This document shows, in pieces, positions 18,537 through 27,578 of a stretch of DNA of 54,894 bases. Where the stretch lies: assembly GCA_003331045.1 (NCBI GenBank), contig QENA01000004.1:1-54894 (forward strand). Reading direction: 5' to 3'. Within the stretch, counting starts at the first letter, position 1; the number at the start of each line of letters is the position of its first letter. This DNA is from Candidatus Tokpelaia sp. JSC189 (GTDB taxonomy: Bacteria; Pseudomonadota; Alphaproteobacteria; Rhizobiales; Rhizobiaceae). The translations under genes and the position numbers were made by a program. Under the pieces are notes generated by a model. It was given only the letters and a program-made list of their open reading frames with translations. It had not been told where the DNA came from and searched no databases.

Positions 18537-19135
18537 TGAAAAAAGACATTTTTTATTTTTTATTGGTTAGTTTTACGTGGTTTTTCGGCTCTCCCTCTTT
18601 CCTTGCTGCTGATTCAGCCAGAAAAATTGATCAGTCTATTCTCCCGCCGGCGTCTGCTATTACGCAAACACCGCCTGATGCATCACTGCCTGATGTGGTG
18701 TTCGATCAAATCGCTCGTTTTTGTCAGAATGTGGGCGATCAGGCGCAGGATGCACGTTTTGAACTACAATTGCGGCAACTCAATGTGATGCGAGATGAAG
18801 TGGACGTACGAATCAAACTGTTGGAAGAAAAGCGAAAAGAATATGACGATTGGCTTGCTCGGCGCAATGATTTTCTAGCCAAAGCACAGGATTCCTTTGT
18901 CGGGATCATCTCAAAAATGCGGCCGGATGCAGCAGCTGCGCAGCTTGCTCTTGTTGATGAGATTGCTGCTGCATCGATTATCTTCAAGCTCGAACCGCGT
19001 GTTTCCAGTGCAATTATGAATGAATTGCAACCCGAAAAATCGGCTAACCTTATACGTATTCTTGTGAGTGCACAAAAAGTATCGCTTGAAAAGCCTAGTA
19101 GAAGCACATCTGATGTAACAAAGAATGTACCGTGA
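18533..19135 (+). CDS. motE: Motor chaperone MotE-like protein
   Basis: MotE in Sinorhizobium is a periplasmic chaperone that folds or stabilises MotC. The 200 aa product has an N-terminal signal peptide (about residues 1-26), a coiled-coil stretch (about 75-115: QLRQLNVMRDEVDVRIKLLEEK and on) and a MgtE-intracellular-like helical C-terminus (SAIMNELQPEKSANLIRILVSA). Position between flgI and flgH matches motE in rhizobia. It overlaps both neighbours by a few bases. Confidence 0.85.
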   Translation: MMKKDIFYFLLVSFTWFFGSPSFLAADSARKIDQSILPPASAITQTPPDASLPDVVFDQIARFCQNVGDQAQDARFELQLRQLNVMRDEVDVRIKLLEEKRKEYDDWLARRNDFLAKAQDSFVGIISKMRPDAAAAQLALVDEIAAASIIFKLEPRVSSAIMNELQPEKSANLIRILVSAQKVSLEKPSRSTSDVTKNVP

Positions 19136-19872
19136 TGACAGAAAAAATCGGAAATCAGAACTTTTTTGTATGTATCTATCGTTCATTTTTACTGATGATC
19201 TTTTCTGTTTGTGTCATATCCATATTTTCAGGTTGTGGCTTAAGTAGAGATTTTAATCGTGCTCCTGAATTTTCAGAAGTTCGGACTGATCTTGGCGATC
19301 AGCTCAATAATCCTGTGATTTATCCCTCACATCTGGCTGAAAGCAAATATTCGCTTTACCGTGCAGGTGTCCCAAGCTTCTATCGTGATCCGCGGGCAGT
19401 AAAGCCCGGAGATGTGTTGACAGTACTTATTTCTATAAGTGATCGCGCCAATCTGAATAATAAAAGCGATTTAAAACGCAATTCTGATTCGGATTATACA
19501 CTTGAAAGTGATCTTAAATCGATTTTCTATGCCGGCGGTAATATCGGGGCCGCTTCAAAAAATAATTCCAAGGGGGATGCCAAGGTAGAAAGACGGGAGG
19601 ATATCCGGCTTTCTATTGCGGCGGTGGTGACTTCTATCTTACCAAATGGCAATCTGGTCATCAACGGTTCACAGGAAGTGCGTGTTAATTATGAATTGCG
19701 TGTGCTTAATATTGTTGGCATTGTGCGACCGCGTGATATCACCGGTAATAATACAATCAATTATGACAAAATTGCCGAGGCTCGTATTTCCTATGGTGGA
19801 CGAGGCAGAATGAGTGATATTCAGCAACCGCCTTATGGTCAGCAGTTTCTTAATCGGATATGGCCATTCTGA
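19135..19872 (+). CDS. flgH: Flagellar L-ring lipoprotein FlgH
   Basis: FlgH builds the outer-membrane L ring. The 245 aa product has a signal peptide ending in a lipobox (IFSGC), then the family core with DVLTVLISISDRANLNNKSD and LRVLNIVGIVRPRDITGNNTINY. The ATG at 19135 overlaps the motE stop; a GTG lies one codon upstream. An 87 bp gap follows before fliL. Confidence 0.95.
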   Translation: MTEKIGNQNFFVCIYRSFLLMIFSVCVISIFSGCGLSRDFNRAPEFSEVRTDLGDQLNNPVIYPSHLAESKYSLYRAGVPSFYRDPRAVKPGDVLTVLISISDRANLNNKSDLKRNSDSDYTLESDLKSIFYAGGNIGAASKNNSKGDAKVERREDIRLSIAAVVTSILPNGNLVINGSQEVRVNYELRVLNIVGIVRPRDITGNNTINYDKIAEARISYGGRGRMSDIQQPPYGQQFLNRIWPF

Positions 19873-19959
19873 ATGGTCTGCTTATTTTTAGTCGCGAAAA
19901 TATAGGATTGATTTTGATCTTCAATCCGAATTTCAGGCATAAACAAGGATTTTAGAACT

Positions 19960-20463
19960 ATGGCATCTCATCCGTCACAGAAGAACAGCAAAGGTGAAAA
20001 AAAAACATCTGATATCAGAGCATTGATGGCTGCAGTTGCTGTATTGACGTTTGTCGTTGGTTTTGGCGATTGGTTGTTGGGTACAAGAATCGGTGAAGCC
20101 ATCGTATTGCCATTGCAGGAAAAACTGCCAGATAAAAGCGATAAAGTCGCCGCTGATATTATTGCCAATCACAGCACTGTCGTTGTTCTGCCGCCGCTCC
20201 TGACCAATTTGGCTTCTCCTGAAACAACTTGGATTCGGATTGCAACTTCTCTTGTTACCAAGCCGAAAGAAAAAATCACTGTAGATATGGCTGCAGAAAT
20301 TTCCAATGATTTTCTGGCTTACCTACGTCAATGTTCGCTCACTTATATCAAGGGGTCAGCCGGCCTCCTGTATTTGCGCGAAGATCTGCTTGACCGGGCA
20401 AATATCCGTTCGGGAGGAAAAGTATCGCGTATTTTGATTTCAAATCTGGTGATTGAAAAATGA
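19960..20463 (+). CDS. fliL: Stator-associated protein FliL
   Basis: FliL surrounds the stator and affects motor function. The 167 aa product has a polar N-terminus, one membrane segment (about residues 23-45) and a periplasmic domain ending SYIKG-type, then REDLLDRANIRSGGKVSRILISNLVIE. Its stop overlaps the fliP start as ATGA. A second FliL-like protein is encoded at 5541-6005. Confidence 0.92.
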   Translation: MASHPSQKNSKGEKKTSDIRALMAAVAVLTFVVGFGDWLLGTRIGEAIVLPLQEKLPDKSDKVAADIIANHSTVVVLPPLLTNLASPETTWIRIATSLVTKPKEKITVDMAAEISNDFLAYLRQCSLTYIKGSAGLLYLREDLLDRANIRSGGKVSRILISNLVIEK

Positions 20464-21227
20464 AGCAGTGTTTGCTTGCCTGTCTGCTTTTATTTGCTGC
20501 CGGTATCAGTATTGCCTTGGCACAAGAAATTGATGTGAGTGAGGCTGCAACACCAGGAGGTCTGTTTGCAGATCTGTTGCCCACAGGCTCCCCAGCGATC
20601 AGTGGGCGCATTGTGCAGCTTTTTGGATTGCTAACTATTTTATCCATTGCACCTGGTCTTTTGATTATGGTTACGAGTTTTACCCGTTTTGCCATTGCAT
20701 TTTCTCTGCTTCGCTCCGGTCTTGGTCTGCAAACGACTCCCGCCAATCTTGTGATGGTTTCTCTGGCGCTTTTCATGACCTTTTATGTCATGGGGCCTGT
20801 TTTTAACCAAGCGTGGTTAAATGGTGTTGAGCCTTTGATGGAGAATCGAATCACGGAAAGCCAAGCAGCTAGGGAAATCAGTGAACCTTTTCGTGCTTTT
20901 ATGTTGACGCAGGTGCGTGAAAAGGACATTGATCTATTTGTTGATTTGGCCGCTCCCTCTTTTGAGGTCAGAGAAGGTCAGCCTCTTGATTTTCGTGTGC
21001 TTATACCGGCCTTTATGATTTCAGAGCTGAAGCGCGGTTTTGAGATCGGTTTTCTGATTGTGCTTCCTTTTTTGGTTATTGATCTTGTGGTTGCGACATT
21101 GACAATGTCAATGGGTATGATGATGTTGCCGCCAACGGTTATTTCATTGCCATTCAAGATTCTATTTTTTGTCTTGATTGATGGCTGGAACTTGCTTGTA
21201 GGAAGTCTAATTCGTTCTTTCAGTTAA
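20460..21227 (+). CDS. fliP: Flagellar export gate protein FliP
   Basis: FliP forms the core of the flagellar export channel. The 255 aa product has a cleavable signal peptide (about residues 1-21, ending ALAQE) and the FliP/SpaP blocks: ILSIAPGLLIMVTSFTRFAIAFSLLR, then FYVMGPVFNQAW, then a C-terminal pair of membrane helices ending ILFFVLIDGWNLLVGSLIRSF. It overlaps fliL by 4 bp and is the last gene before the flagellin promoter region. Confidence 0.96.
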   Translation: MKQCLLACLLLFAAGISIALAQEIDVSEAATPGGLFADLLPTGSPAISGRIVQLFGLLTILSIAPGLLIMVTSFTRFAIAFSLLRSGLGLQTTPANLVMVSLALFMTFYVMGPVFNQAWLNGVEPLMENRITESQAAREISEPFRAFMLTQVREKDIDLFVDLAAPSFEVREGQPLDFRVLIPAFMISELKRGFEIGFLIVLPFLVIDLVVATLTMSMGMMMLPPTVISLPFKILFFVLIDGWNLLVGSLIRSFS

Positions 21228-21495
21228 AATGCTGTCTGTCTTGTTATAGCGTTGGGTGTTGTTTGCCTAAGAATTATTATTTTGCAAAAATCTGTTTGTC
21301 CTATAATATTCCCCAATATTAATTTCAAAAATATAATTAAAGCTTTTTTTTATATAAAAATGTGCTACTTTGGGGATGAGGCGGGTCGGTCTTTATTCAA
21401 AATGCACCGGTAGATATGATGTCATTCCGTTTTTGCCGCTTTCTTATCGGCATGTTTCTCTCTAGAATTATTTAATTGAGATAAAGGGAATAATT
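21228..21495 (+). promoter_or_regulatory. Flagellin upstream region
   Basis: This 268 bp AT-rich stretch separates fliP from flaA and should carry the flagellin promoter and a 5' untranslated leader. A ribosome site AAAGGGA lies at about 21486-21492, before ATG 21496. FlbT, encoded in this cluster, binds flagellin mRNA leaders in Caulobacter, so the leader may be a target. I cannot place the -35 and -10 elements with confidence. Confidence 0.45.
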
Positions 21496-22587
21496 ATGGG
21501 TTCAAGTCTACTTACAAACCGCGCTGCTTTGACAGCATTACAAACATTGCGTCAGATCGACAAAGCTATGTATAAAACACAGCAGCGTGTTTCCACTGGT
21601 CTGCGTATCAATCAGGCAAAGGATAATACTGCTTACTGGTCAATTTCTTCAATGATGCGTACTGATAAAGTCGCTCTTGGCGCAATTTCCTATATTATAG
21701 ACCTTGGTAAGGAGCAGGTGCATACAGCTTATGAATCAGTTGTCAAATCAAAGGAATATGTTGACCAGATTCAGGAATCTCTGGCAATTATGCTTGGGAC
21801 AGGCAAAGGAGATCTGGAAAAAGTCCGGAAGGATATCAAAACAAGTATGGAGGGTATCAAAACAGCTCTTCATTCTGCTGCTATGGCTGAAAAAAACATA
21901 CTTCTGGATGATGGCAAGGTTGTTCGTATCTCTGCTTCGTATCGTCGTGAGGGCGACAAGCTTTATATTGATATGATCGAAGTAGGTGGTCAAAATCTTA
22001 ATTTCGGCAAACCTGATGGTGCTGGTGTATACAGTTTTAAAGATGGTGTCCTCAAAGAGATTTTTGGTACAGGGAACATTGACGAGACTAAATTGACTGC
22101 TATCAAAGATAAGGCTAAAAGCGTTGAGGATGCTCAAAAAGTTGTATCGGCGGCAAATGATCCAGATGAAGGAGGAACGGAAAGTCCAAATGCTAAACTT
22201 AAAGTAGCCAAGGAAGAATTGCAACAAGCCCTAAAAGATGTGACAATTTCGGATTTTCTCAAGTTTAAGCTGGACGACATTAATACAGCAGCAGTACTTG
22301 AGGGTCTTTCTTCGCATCTTCAGGGAATAAATTCTAAAGCTGTCGATGTACTTCTCACTGCTGGTGCAGAGCTTGGTGCTGCTGAAAAGCAGATTGAAAA
22401 CCAGGTCGATTTCCTTGGCAGGCTGATGGCTTCTATTGATAAAGGTATTGGTGCGATGGTTGATGCAGATATGAATGCTGAATCTGCTCGTCTTTCTGCC
22501 CTTCAGGTGCAACAGCAGCTTGCTATTCAGTCCTTGTCGATCGCTAATCAGGACAGCCAGAATATTCTTGCTTTGTTTCGTAGCTAA
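21496..22587 (+). CDS. flaA: Flagellin
   Basis: The product (363 aa) is the filament subunit. The N-terminal D0/D1 helix reads NRAALTALQTLRQIDKAMYK, then QQRVSTGLRINQAKDNTAYWSIS, and the C-terminal helix reads ESARLSALQVQQQLAIQSLSIANQDSQNILALF, both typical of rhizobial flagellins. The central region (about 140-270) is the variable surface domain. It is the only flagellin gene in the window. It has its own upstream region and a downstream hairpin terminator, consistent with a separate, strongly expressed transcript. Confidence 0.96.
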   Translation: MGSSLLTNRAALTALQTLRQIDKAMYKTQQRVSTGLRINQAKDNTAYWSISSMMRTDKVALGAISYIIDLGKEQVHTAYESVVKSKEYVDQIQESLAIMLGTGKGDLEKVRKDIKTSMEGIKTALHSAAMAEKNILLDDGKVVRISASYRREGDKLYIDMIEVGGQNLNFGKPDGAGVYSFKDGVLKEIFGTGNIDETKLTAIKDKAKSVEDAQKVVSAANDPDEGGTESPNAKLKVAKEELQQALKDVTISDFLKFKLDDINTAAVLEGLSSHLQGINSKAVDVLLTAGAELGAAEKQIENQVDFLGRLMASIDKGIGAMVDADMNAESARLSALQVQQQLAIQSLSIANQDSQNILALFRS

Positions 22588-22613
22588 GTTCTGACTTTTT
22601 GGTGATTTATGGG

Positions 22614-22636
22614 AAAGGCCGCCTTAGGCGGTCTTT
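22614..22636 (+). terminator. Hairpin terminator after flagellin
   Basis: The arms AAAGGCCGCC and GGCGGTCTTT pair around a TTA loop 26 bp after the flaA stop; one pair is G-T. The stem is GC-rich in its core and followed by T-rich sequence, as expected for a rho-independent terminator of the flagellin message. Confidence 0.8.
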
Positions 22637-22758
22637 CTTGGCTGTGCCGATAATCTGGTTATTTTGCATAAGCTTTAAAATTATATGGAGAAATCTTACC
22701 ATCGATCTAACTGAGGATATTGTGTTTAAAGGTTGTATCTGTTCAATGGAAAGATAAA

Positions 22759-24402
22759 ATGCCCAAAAAAATTCATGATTTTCTATCTTCTGTGGGCACT
22801 ACATTAGGCAAGCTTGGGATGCATCGTCTTGTCTTGTTGGGGTTTCTTGGTGTTATGCTTGTTGCAACGTTGTTGTTTTCAAGCTTTTATCTCGCACGTC
22901 CAGCCTATGAATCCCTGTATATTGGTCTCAGTCGCGATGATGTAAATCGTATAGGTCTAGCGCTTGGTGAAGCGGGTATTGCCTTTGATGTTTCAGCCGA
23001 TGGAGCGACGGTGCGGGTGTCTGTCGATAAGTTAGAAAAGGCCCGCATGCTGCTGGCAGAAAAAGGATTGCCGACATCTAGCAATGCCGGTTATGAGTTG
23101 TTTGACAGGATGGGCTCGCTTGGTCTGACTTCTTTCATGCAGGAAATTACCCGTCAACGTGCACTTGAAGGTGAAATTAGCCGCACTATCCAAGTGGTGC
23201 GTGGTGTAAGGGCAGCACGCATCCATATCGTTCTCCCTGATAAGGGATCTTTTCGCCGAGCAACCCAGAAACCGACTGCTTCGATTGTTATCCGTACAGA
23301 TAACAGTTTTTCCCCGGAATCTGCACAGGCAATCCGCCATTTGGTTTCTGCTGCGGTTCCTTCTCTTGAACCAGCTGCTGTAACTGTATTAAATGCAGGC
23401 GGCCAACTACTTGCTTCAGGTGAAGATCCGTCTAATGGTTCATTTGTTCATATGGCATCGCTTGAACGTCAACTTGCGGCACAGATTGATGAGAATATCC
23501 GCAAGCAGCTCGCGCCTTATCTTGGGCTAGGTCATTTTCAGAGCAGTGTTCAGCTTGAACTTGATACAGATCGGCGGCAGATTAATGAGACAGCTTATGA
23601 TCCTGATTCACAAGTAGCCCGTTCTGTGCGCAGCGTGCGTGATCAACACGACAGCCAAAACAGCCGTAACGATGATGCCGTCAGTGTTGAGCAAAATATT
23701 CCACAGGAAGAAATTGCTAGTGATAACAGCGAAAATTCTTCTGACAGACGCAATCGTCGTGAGGAGATCATCAATTACGAAATCAATTCCAAAACGGTAT
23801 CAATAATCAGCGATGGCTATAAGGTCAAAAAGTTATCTGTTGCTGTTTTGGTTGATCGGAACCGCCTATCTGCGAATAAAGGTGATTCATCTGCGTCTGT
23901 TCAATATATTAATGACCAGATTAGTCATATTCGCCAGATGCTGGTGGCTGCTGTCGGTCTTAATGAAGGGCGCGGTGATATTATAAATGTGACGGCCGTT
24001 GATTTTCTTTCTGAACAGGATATCGATATGGAATCGCTCATGCCATATGCATGGGATGCCTTTATGCGTTATTTGCCTGTGTTAATCGGCAGTATAGCCA
24101 TGATTATAGCTATTCTGCTTATTTTGTTTTTCGGGGTGCGTCCCTTGCTGTATGGAATACGTAAGCCTGAAAATATGCAGGTAGCCGATACCTCTGCTGT
24201 TTCTGCTGATGAAACGGCTGTGCCTCCTGCCAATCAAGCTGTTGATGCATCTGAAAAAATGCTGAATGATTTGCGTCAGCGTATGCGTGTTCCGCCACAG
24301 ATTCGTCTTGAACGCATGATAGAACTTGATGAAGAGCGCTTTGTTGAGGTTTTACGGGATTGGATTCGTCACGATAAAGTCCGTGCTCAATTGGAGACGT
24401 GA
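22759..24402 (+). CDS. fliF: MS-ring protein FliF
   Basis: FliF forms the MS ring in the inner membrane. The 547 aa product has an N-terminal membrane segment (about 21-43), a YscJ/FliF periplasmic domain (ESLYIGLSRDDVNRIGLALGEAGI), a second membrane segment (LPVLIGSIAMIIAILLILFF) and a C-terminal FliG-binding tail (RLERMIELDEERFVEVLRDWI). I use ATG 22759; a TTG at 22720 is in frame but adds non-family residues. In Sinorhizobium fliF heads the cluster; here, as in Brucella, it follows the flagellin. Confidence 0.95.
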   Translation: MPKKIHDFLSSVGTTLGKLGMHRLVLLGFLGVMLVATLLFSSFYLARPAYESLYIGLSRDDVNRIGLALGEAGIAFDVSADGATVRVSVDKLEKARMLLAEKGLPTSSNAGYELFDRMGSLGLTSFMQEITRQRALEGEISRTIQVVRGVRAARIHIVLPDKGSFRRATQKPTASIVIRTDNSFSPESAQAIRHLVSAAVPSLEPAAVTVLNAGGQLLASGEDPSNGSFVHMASLERQLAAQIDENIRKQLAPYLGLGHFQSSVQLELDTDRRQINETAYDPDSQVARSVRSVRDQHDSQNSRNDDAVSVEQNIPQEEIASDNSENSSDRRNRREEIINYEINSKTVSIISDGYKVKKLSVAVLVDRNRLSANKGDSSASVQYINDQISHIRQMLVAAVGLNEGRGDIINVTAVDFLSEQDIDMESLMPYAWDAFMRYLPVLIGSIAMIIAILLILFFGVRPLLYGIRKPENMQVADTSAVSADETAVPPANQAVDASEKMLNDLRQRMRVPPQIRLERMIELDEERFVEVLRDWIRHDKVRAQLET

Positions 24403-24412
24403 TTGAATAAAT

Positions 24413-25141
24413 ATGAGGGAATCTGGACCTTTTATGTATAACCCGCATGAAAATATACAGAAGAGCACGAGGTCTATTCTTGCTCGAGCCTTACAAGATT
24501 TTAGCATGCGGGATAGACCGGGTAGAGTCCTTAAAGATTTTTCTATCCAGGAAAATTCTTCGCCAGAGTTTTCTGAGCTTCCTCCCATGGTTGAAATCGC
24601 TCCTCTTAAAGAGGAGCCTTTAGTTGAAATGCCACCCCCCATTGATATTGAAATCTTGCGGCAGGAGGCTTTTGCGCAGGGTGAAGAAAAGCAGCGTGAG
24701 GAAATGCAGGCCGGATTTTCGGAACGTCTGAAATTGATTGAAGAAGCTCATGGTCTGGAGATCAATCAATTAAAAAGCCATATGGCCAATTTGGCTGCAG
24801 AGATTGAAAGAGGATTGGAAGTCGGCCTAAAAAAAATTGAACTAGATTTATCCCAGCAGATAGCTGAAATTCTTATGGCTTTTATAAATGAACGCTTGAC
24901 ACAGGAAGCTATCAGGCAGTTTGCAAGCAAGATTGCAGCGGAAAGCATTACTGTTGAAAGACCACTGATCATTGAGGGTAATAAGGAGTTACTTGGTGTG
25001 CTTCAGGCACTGCCGGACTTTGATGCATCCTGTTACCGGTTTAAGCCGACCGATGCTCGCGAAATTCGTGTTGTGTATGGTGATACTGTTTTATCAACAC
25101 GGCTTGCGGCGCGACTTAAAGAGTTGAAGGAATTGGTTTGA
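24413..25141 (+). CDS. fliH: FliH-like export ATPase regulator (putative)
   Basis: The 242 aa protein has a proline-rich N-terminal third, a charged coiled-coil stretch (about 85-155: EILRQEAFAQGEEKQREEMQ and on) and a C-terminal domain ending RVVYGDTVLSTRLAARLKELKEL. FliH regulates the FliI ATPase and has this general layout, and the gene follows fliF. The sequence similarity is weak, so the assignment is provisional. An ATG at 24434 is an alternative start. Its stop overlaps the motB start as TGATG. Confidence 0.65.
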   Translation: MRESGPFMYNPHENIQKSTRSILARALQDFSMRDRPGRVLKDFSIQENSSPEFSELPPMVEIAPLKEEPLVEMPPPIDIEILRQEAFAQGEEKQREEMQAGFSERLKLIEEAHGLEINQLKSHMANLAAEIERGLEVGLKKIELDLSQQIAEILMAFINERLTQEAIRQFASKIAAESITVERPLIIEGNKELLGVLQALPDFDASCYRFKPTDAREIRVVYGDTVLSTRLAARLKELKELV

Positions 25142-26292
25142 TGAAATCAAGAGATCCTGAAACGCAAAATGAAATCATTATTGTACGCCGTAGCTATGAT
25201 AATGACGAGGAAGGGCATTCCAGTGATGTCTGGAAGATTGTCTACGCTGATCTCATGACAGCAATGATGATTTTCTTTTTGATTATGTGGCTGATCAATG
25301 TGATTGATAATGACAAGAAGGTTGCGATTGCCAACTATTTTAATCCGATCCAGCTTATTGAATTCGAGAGCGGTCCGCGCGGTATCGATGATCTGGAGAG
25401 CAAAATGAAATCAGATCAAAAACCACAGAGTGAAGTTGCTCAGGAAACAGCTGATAATTCAGCCCAGATGACCGAAGCTCATGCTCCTGAAGAAGAATCG
25501 GGTATGATGGGTTTGCCTTACCAGGTGCCCAATTTAATTACCCAGACAAAGTCAGGTTCTGCTAATGCCGGCATGCAGAAGGACAGTGTGAAGGCTACTC
25601 AGCATAGGAATCCTTTTAATCCTGAATACTGGAATGCGGATATTCCATCTGATGCAATCCTATCTCTTGATCAGATAGCAATGCAGGATGAGGAAAATAA
25701 AAACGCTGAAGAAAAAAATAAGCAGACTGAAACAGCAGCCGTTTCTCCGCAGATGTCTATCGCGCAGAAAGAGGAATCAGTGGAGACAAAACATTCAACT
25801 GATAAAGAAGATAACGCCGCCGAGTTTGCCAAGAATATTTTATCCGATATCTCTGCCTTGATAAAGGATGAGATAAGGGTCAATTATCCTGAGGTTCATG
25901 TTAACCTTGTCGATAACGGTATTGTGATTGAACTGACCGACAGCCAGAATTATGGTATGTTTGCGGTCGGTTCTGCAAAGCCCGATAAACAACTCATTGT
26001 ATTGCTTGATGGAATTGCAAAAATTATCCAGAAATATGAGGGGAGAATTATTATAAGTGGTCATACTGATGCCCGGCCTTATAAGGGAGGTCATTATGAT
26101 AATTGGCAGCTATCGGCAGCGCGTGCGCAGGCGGCCTATTATGCGCTGGTTCACAGCGGGTTTGATGAAAGCCGGATTCTGCGTGTTGAAAGCTATGCTG
26201 ATCGTAATTTGAAAAATAGCGAGGATTCTTATGCTGATGAAAACCGGCGTATTACAATCTTCCTTCAATTGCCAAAAGCGAAGATGCCATGA
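25141..26292 (+). CDS. motB: Flagellar stator protein MotB
   Basis: MotB is the peptidoglycan-anchored stator partner of MotA. The 383 aa product has the conserved membrane segment VYADLMTAMMIFFLIMWLIN with the proton-binding Asp at residue 37, a long Gln/Glu-rich linker and a C-terminal OmpA-like peptidoglycan-binding domain (ISGHTDARPY, then NWQLSAARAQAAYYAL, then ENRRITIFL). The ATG at 25141 is preferred to the TTG one codon earlier. It overlaps motC by 4 bp. Confidence 0.96.
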   Translation: MKSRDPETQNEIIIVRRSYDNDEEGHSSDVWKIVYADLMTAMMIFFLIMWLINVIDNDKKVAIANYFNPIQLIEFESGPRGIDDLESKMKSDQKPQSEVAQETADNSAQMTEAHAPEEESGMMGLPYQVPNLITQTKSGSANAGMQKDSVKATQHRNPFNPEYWNADIPSDAILSLDQIAMQDEENKNAEEKNKQTETAAVSPQMSIAQKEESVETKHSTDKEDNAAEFAKNILSDISALIKDEIRVNYPEVHVNLVDNGIVIELTDSQNYGMFAVGSAKPDKQLIVLLDGIAKIIQKYEGRIIISGHTDARPYKGGHYDNWQLSAARAQAAYYALVHSGFDESRILRVESYADRNLKNSEDSYADENRRITIFLQLPKAKMP

Positions 26293-27578
26293 TGAGGGGA
26301 AAATTGCGCAGCTATCTATTTTTTTTCCTGATTGTGCTGGTTTCGGTTTCGGTTTCGGCATCGGTGCGCTCTGATGAGGCATCTCCTTATGAAATGTTAA
26401 GAAGTTTGCATCATCTGCAGGATGATGTTGCTGCTGGAAAGGCAGATGCCCTAACAAAGCAGGCGGATGCGCTGGCTGCCTTTGGTGCTCGGTTGCATCA
26501 AACCGATTTGTCTGCGTTTAATGATGCCAGAAATATCTATGCTTTGATTACCTATCTTTTCATTGGTGGTGACCCTGATATTGTTGCAAGTTTACTGCAG
26601 GAGATACCTGAGGGGCTAGTTTCGCAATATTTAGTTGAGGGGGCGCTTGCGTATGCATATAATCGCAGGGATGATTTTTTGGATACCTTTTCAGCGTTTT
26701 CTCTGGAAGAGAAAGGTTGGCCAGAGGCCTTGTGCCTCTCAATTTATCTTAGTCTGATACCGGATCAGATATCCAAGGATCCGATGTCTGCTTCAGCACG
26801 CTTGGATTATATCCGGTTGATGGCACCTGGGTCGCTTTTTGAGGAAACAGCTATTCGTCGGCAACTCAGGCTTGCTGCTACTTTGTATGATGTAAAAAAG
26901 ATCAACTTGCTTGTGCGTAATTATGCTAACCGTTTTTCAAACTCTTCCTATGCAAGTAGTTTCTGGAACGAGTTTGCATATGTTGCGCCAATGATTGATA
27001 GCCGGTTGACTGATGCGAGCTTGGATAGGCTAATTTCATTGGTGCCGTTACGTATACAATATTTGACTTATCTTTATATTGCTCGTACTGCCTTGATTGA
27101 CGGGCGTGTGGAGCGTGCTTTTCATGGTGCGAGACAGGCCGATAATCTTGCTATGAAACTCAAGATAGATAATACAGCCGCCCGCTTTTATTATGCGGCG
27201 AGTCAGGTAGCGACACCGGCAGCACCAAGAGCTATCAAAATGTTACAGGCAATCCGGGCTGATGATTTGGAAGAACGAGATCGTCCTTTGCTAGATGCTG
27301 CCCGGTTTATTGCAAAGGGTGTGGTATATTATCCTAAAAGCATGATTGTTGATACCAAATTAATAGAAAAAAGCGATAACATTGATGATAATGTTTCTCT
27401 ATGGCATGAACTTACACTAGAATCATTCCCTTTGCCTGATGATCTTGGGGACTATTTTTCAATTTCGGAGCTGCGGAGACAGAATGCTGGTAAAAGTGAT
27501 GAGATCGCAGATTCTCTTAAAAGGGCACAGGAGAAGTTGGATCTTGTTGATCAACTTTTAAAGGAAGAGGTCAAATGA
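26289..27578 (+). CDS. motC: Motor protein MotC
   Basis: MotC is a periplasmic motor protein specific to rhizobial-type motors, working with MotB and folded with help from MotE. The 429 aa product has a signal peptide (about residues 5-27) with a hexamer repeat (GGTTTC unit, about 26339-26357) coding VSVSVS, then a helical mature protein (ASPYEMLRSLHHLQDDVAAGKADAL). Position between motB and fliK matches rhizobia. It overlaps both neighbours by 4 bp. Confidence 0.9.
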   Translation: MMRGKLRSYLFFFLIVLVSVSVSASVRSDEASPYEMLRSLHHLQDDVAAGKADALTKQADALAAFGARLHQTDLSAFNDARNIYALITYLFIGGDPDIVASLLQEIPEGLVSQYLVEGALAYAYNRRDDFLDTFSAFSLEEKGWPEALCLSIYLSLIPDQISKDPMSASARLDYIRLMAPGSLFEETAIRRQLRLAATLYDVKKINLLVRNYANRFSNSSYASSFWNEFAYVAPMIDSRLTDASLDRLISLVPLRIQYLTYLYIARTALIDGRVERAFHGARQADNLAMKLKIDNTAARFYYAASQVATPAAPRAIKMLQAIRADDLEERDRPLLDAARFIAKGVVYYPKSMIVDTKLIEKSDNIDDNVSLWHELTLESFPLPDDLGDYFSISELRRQNAGKSDEIADSLKRAQEKLDLVDQLLKEEVK

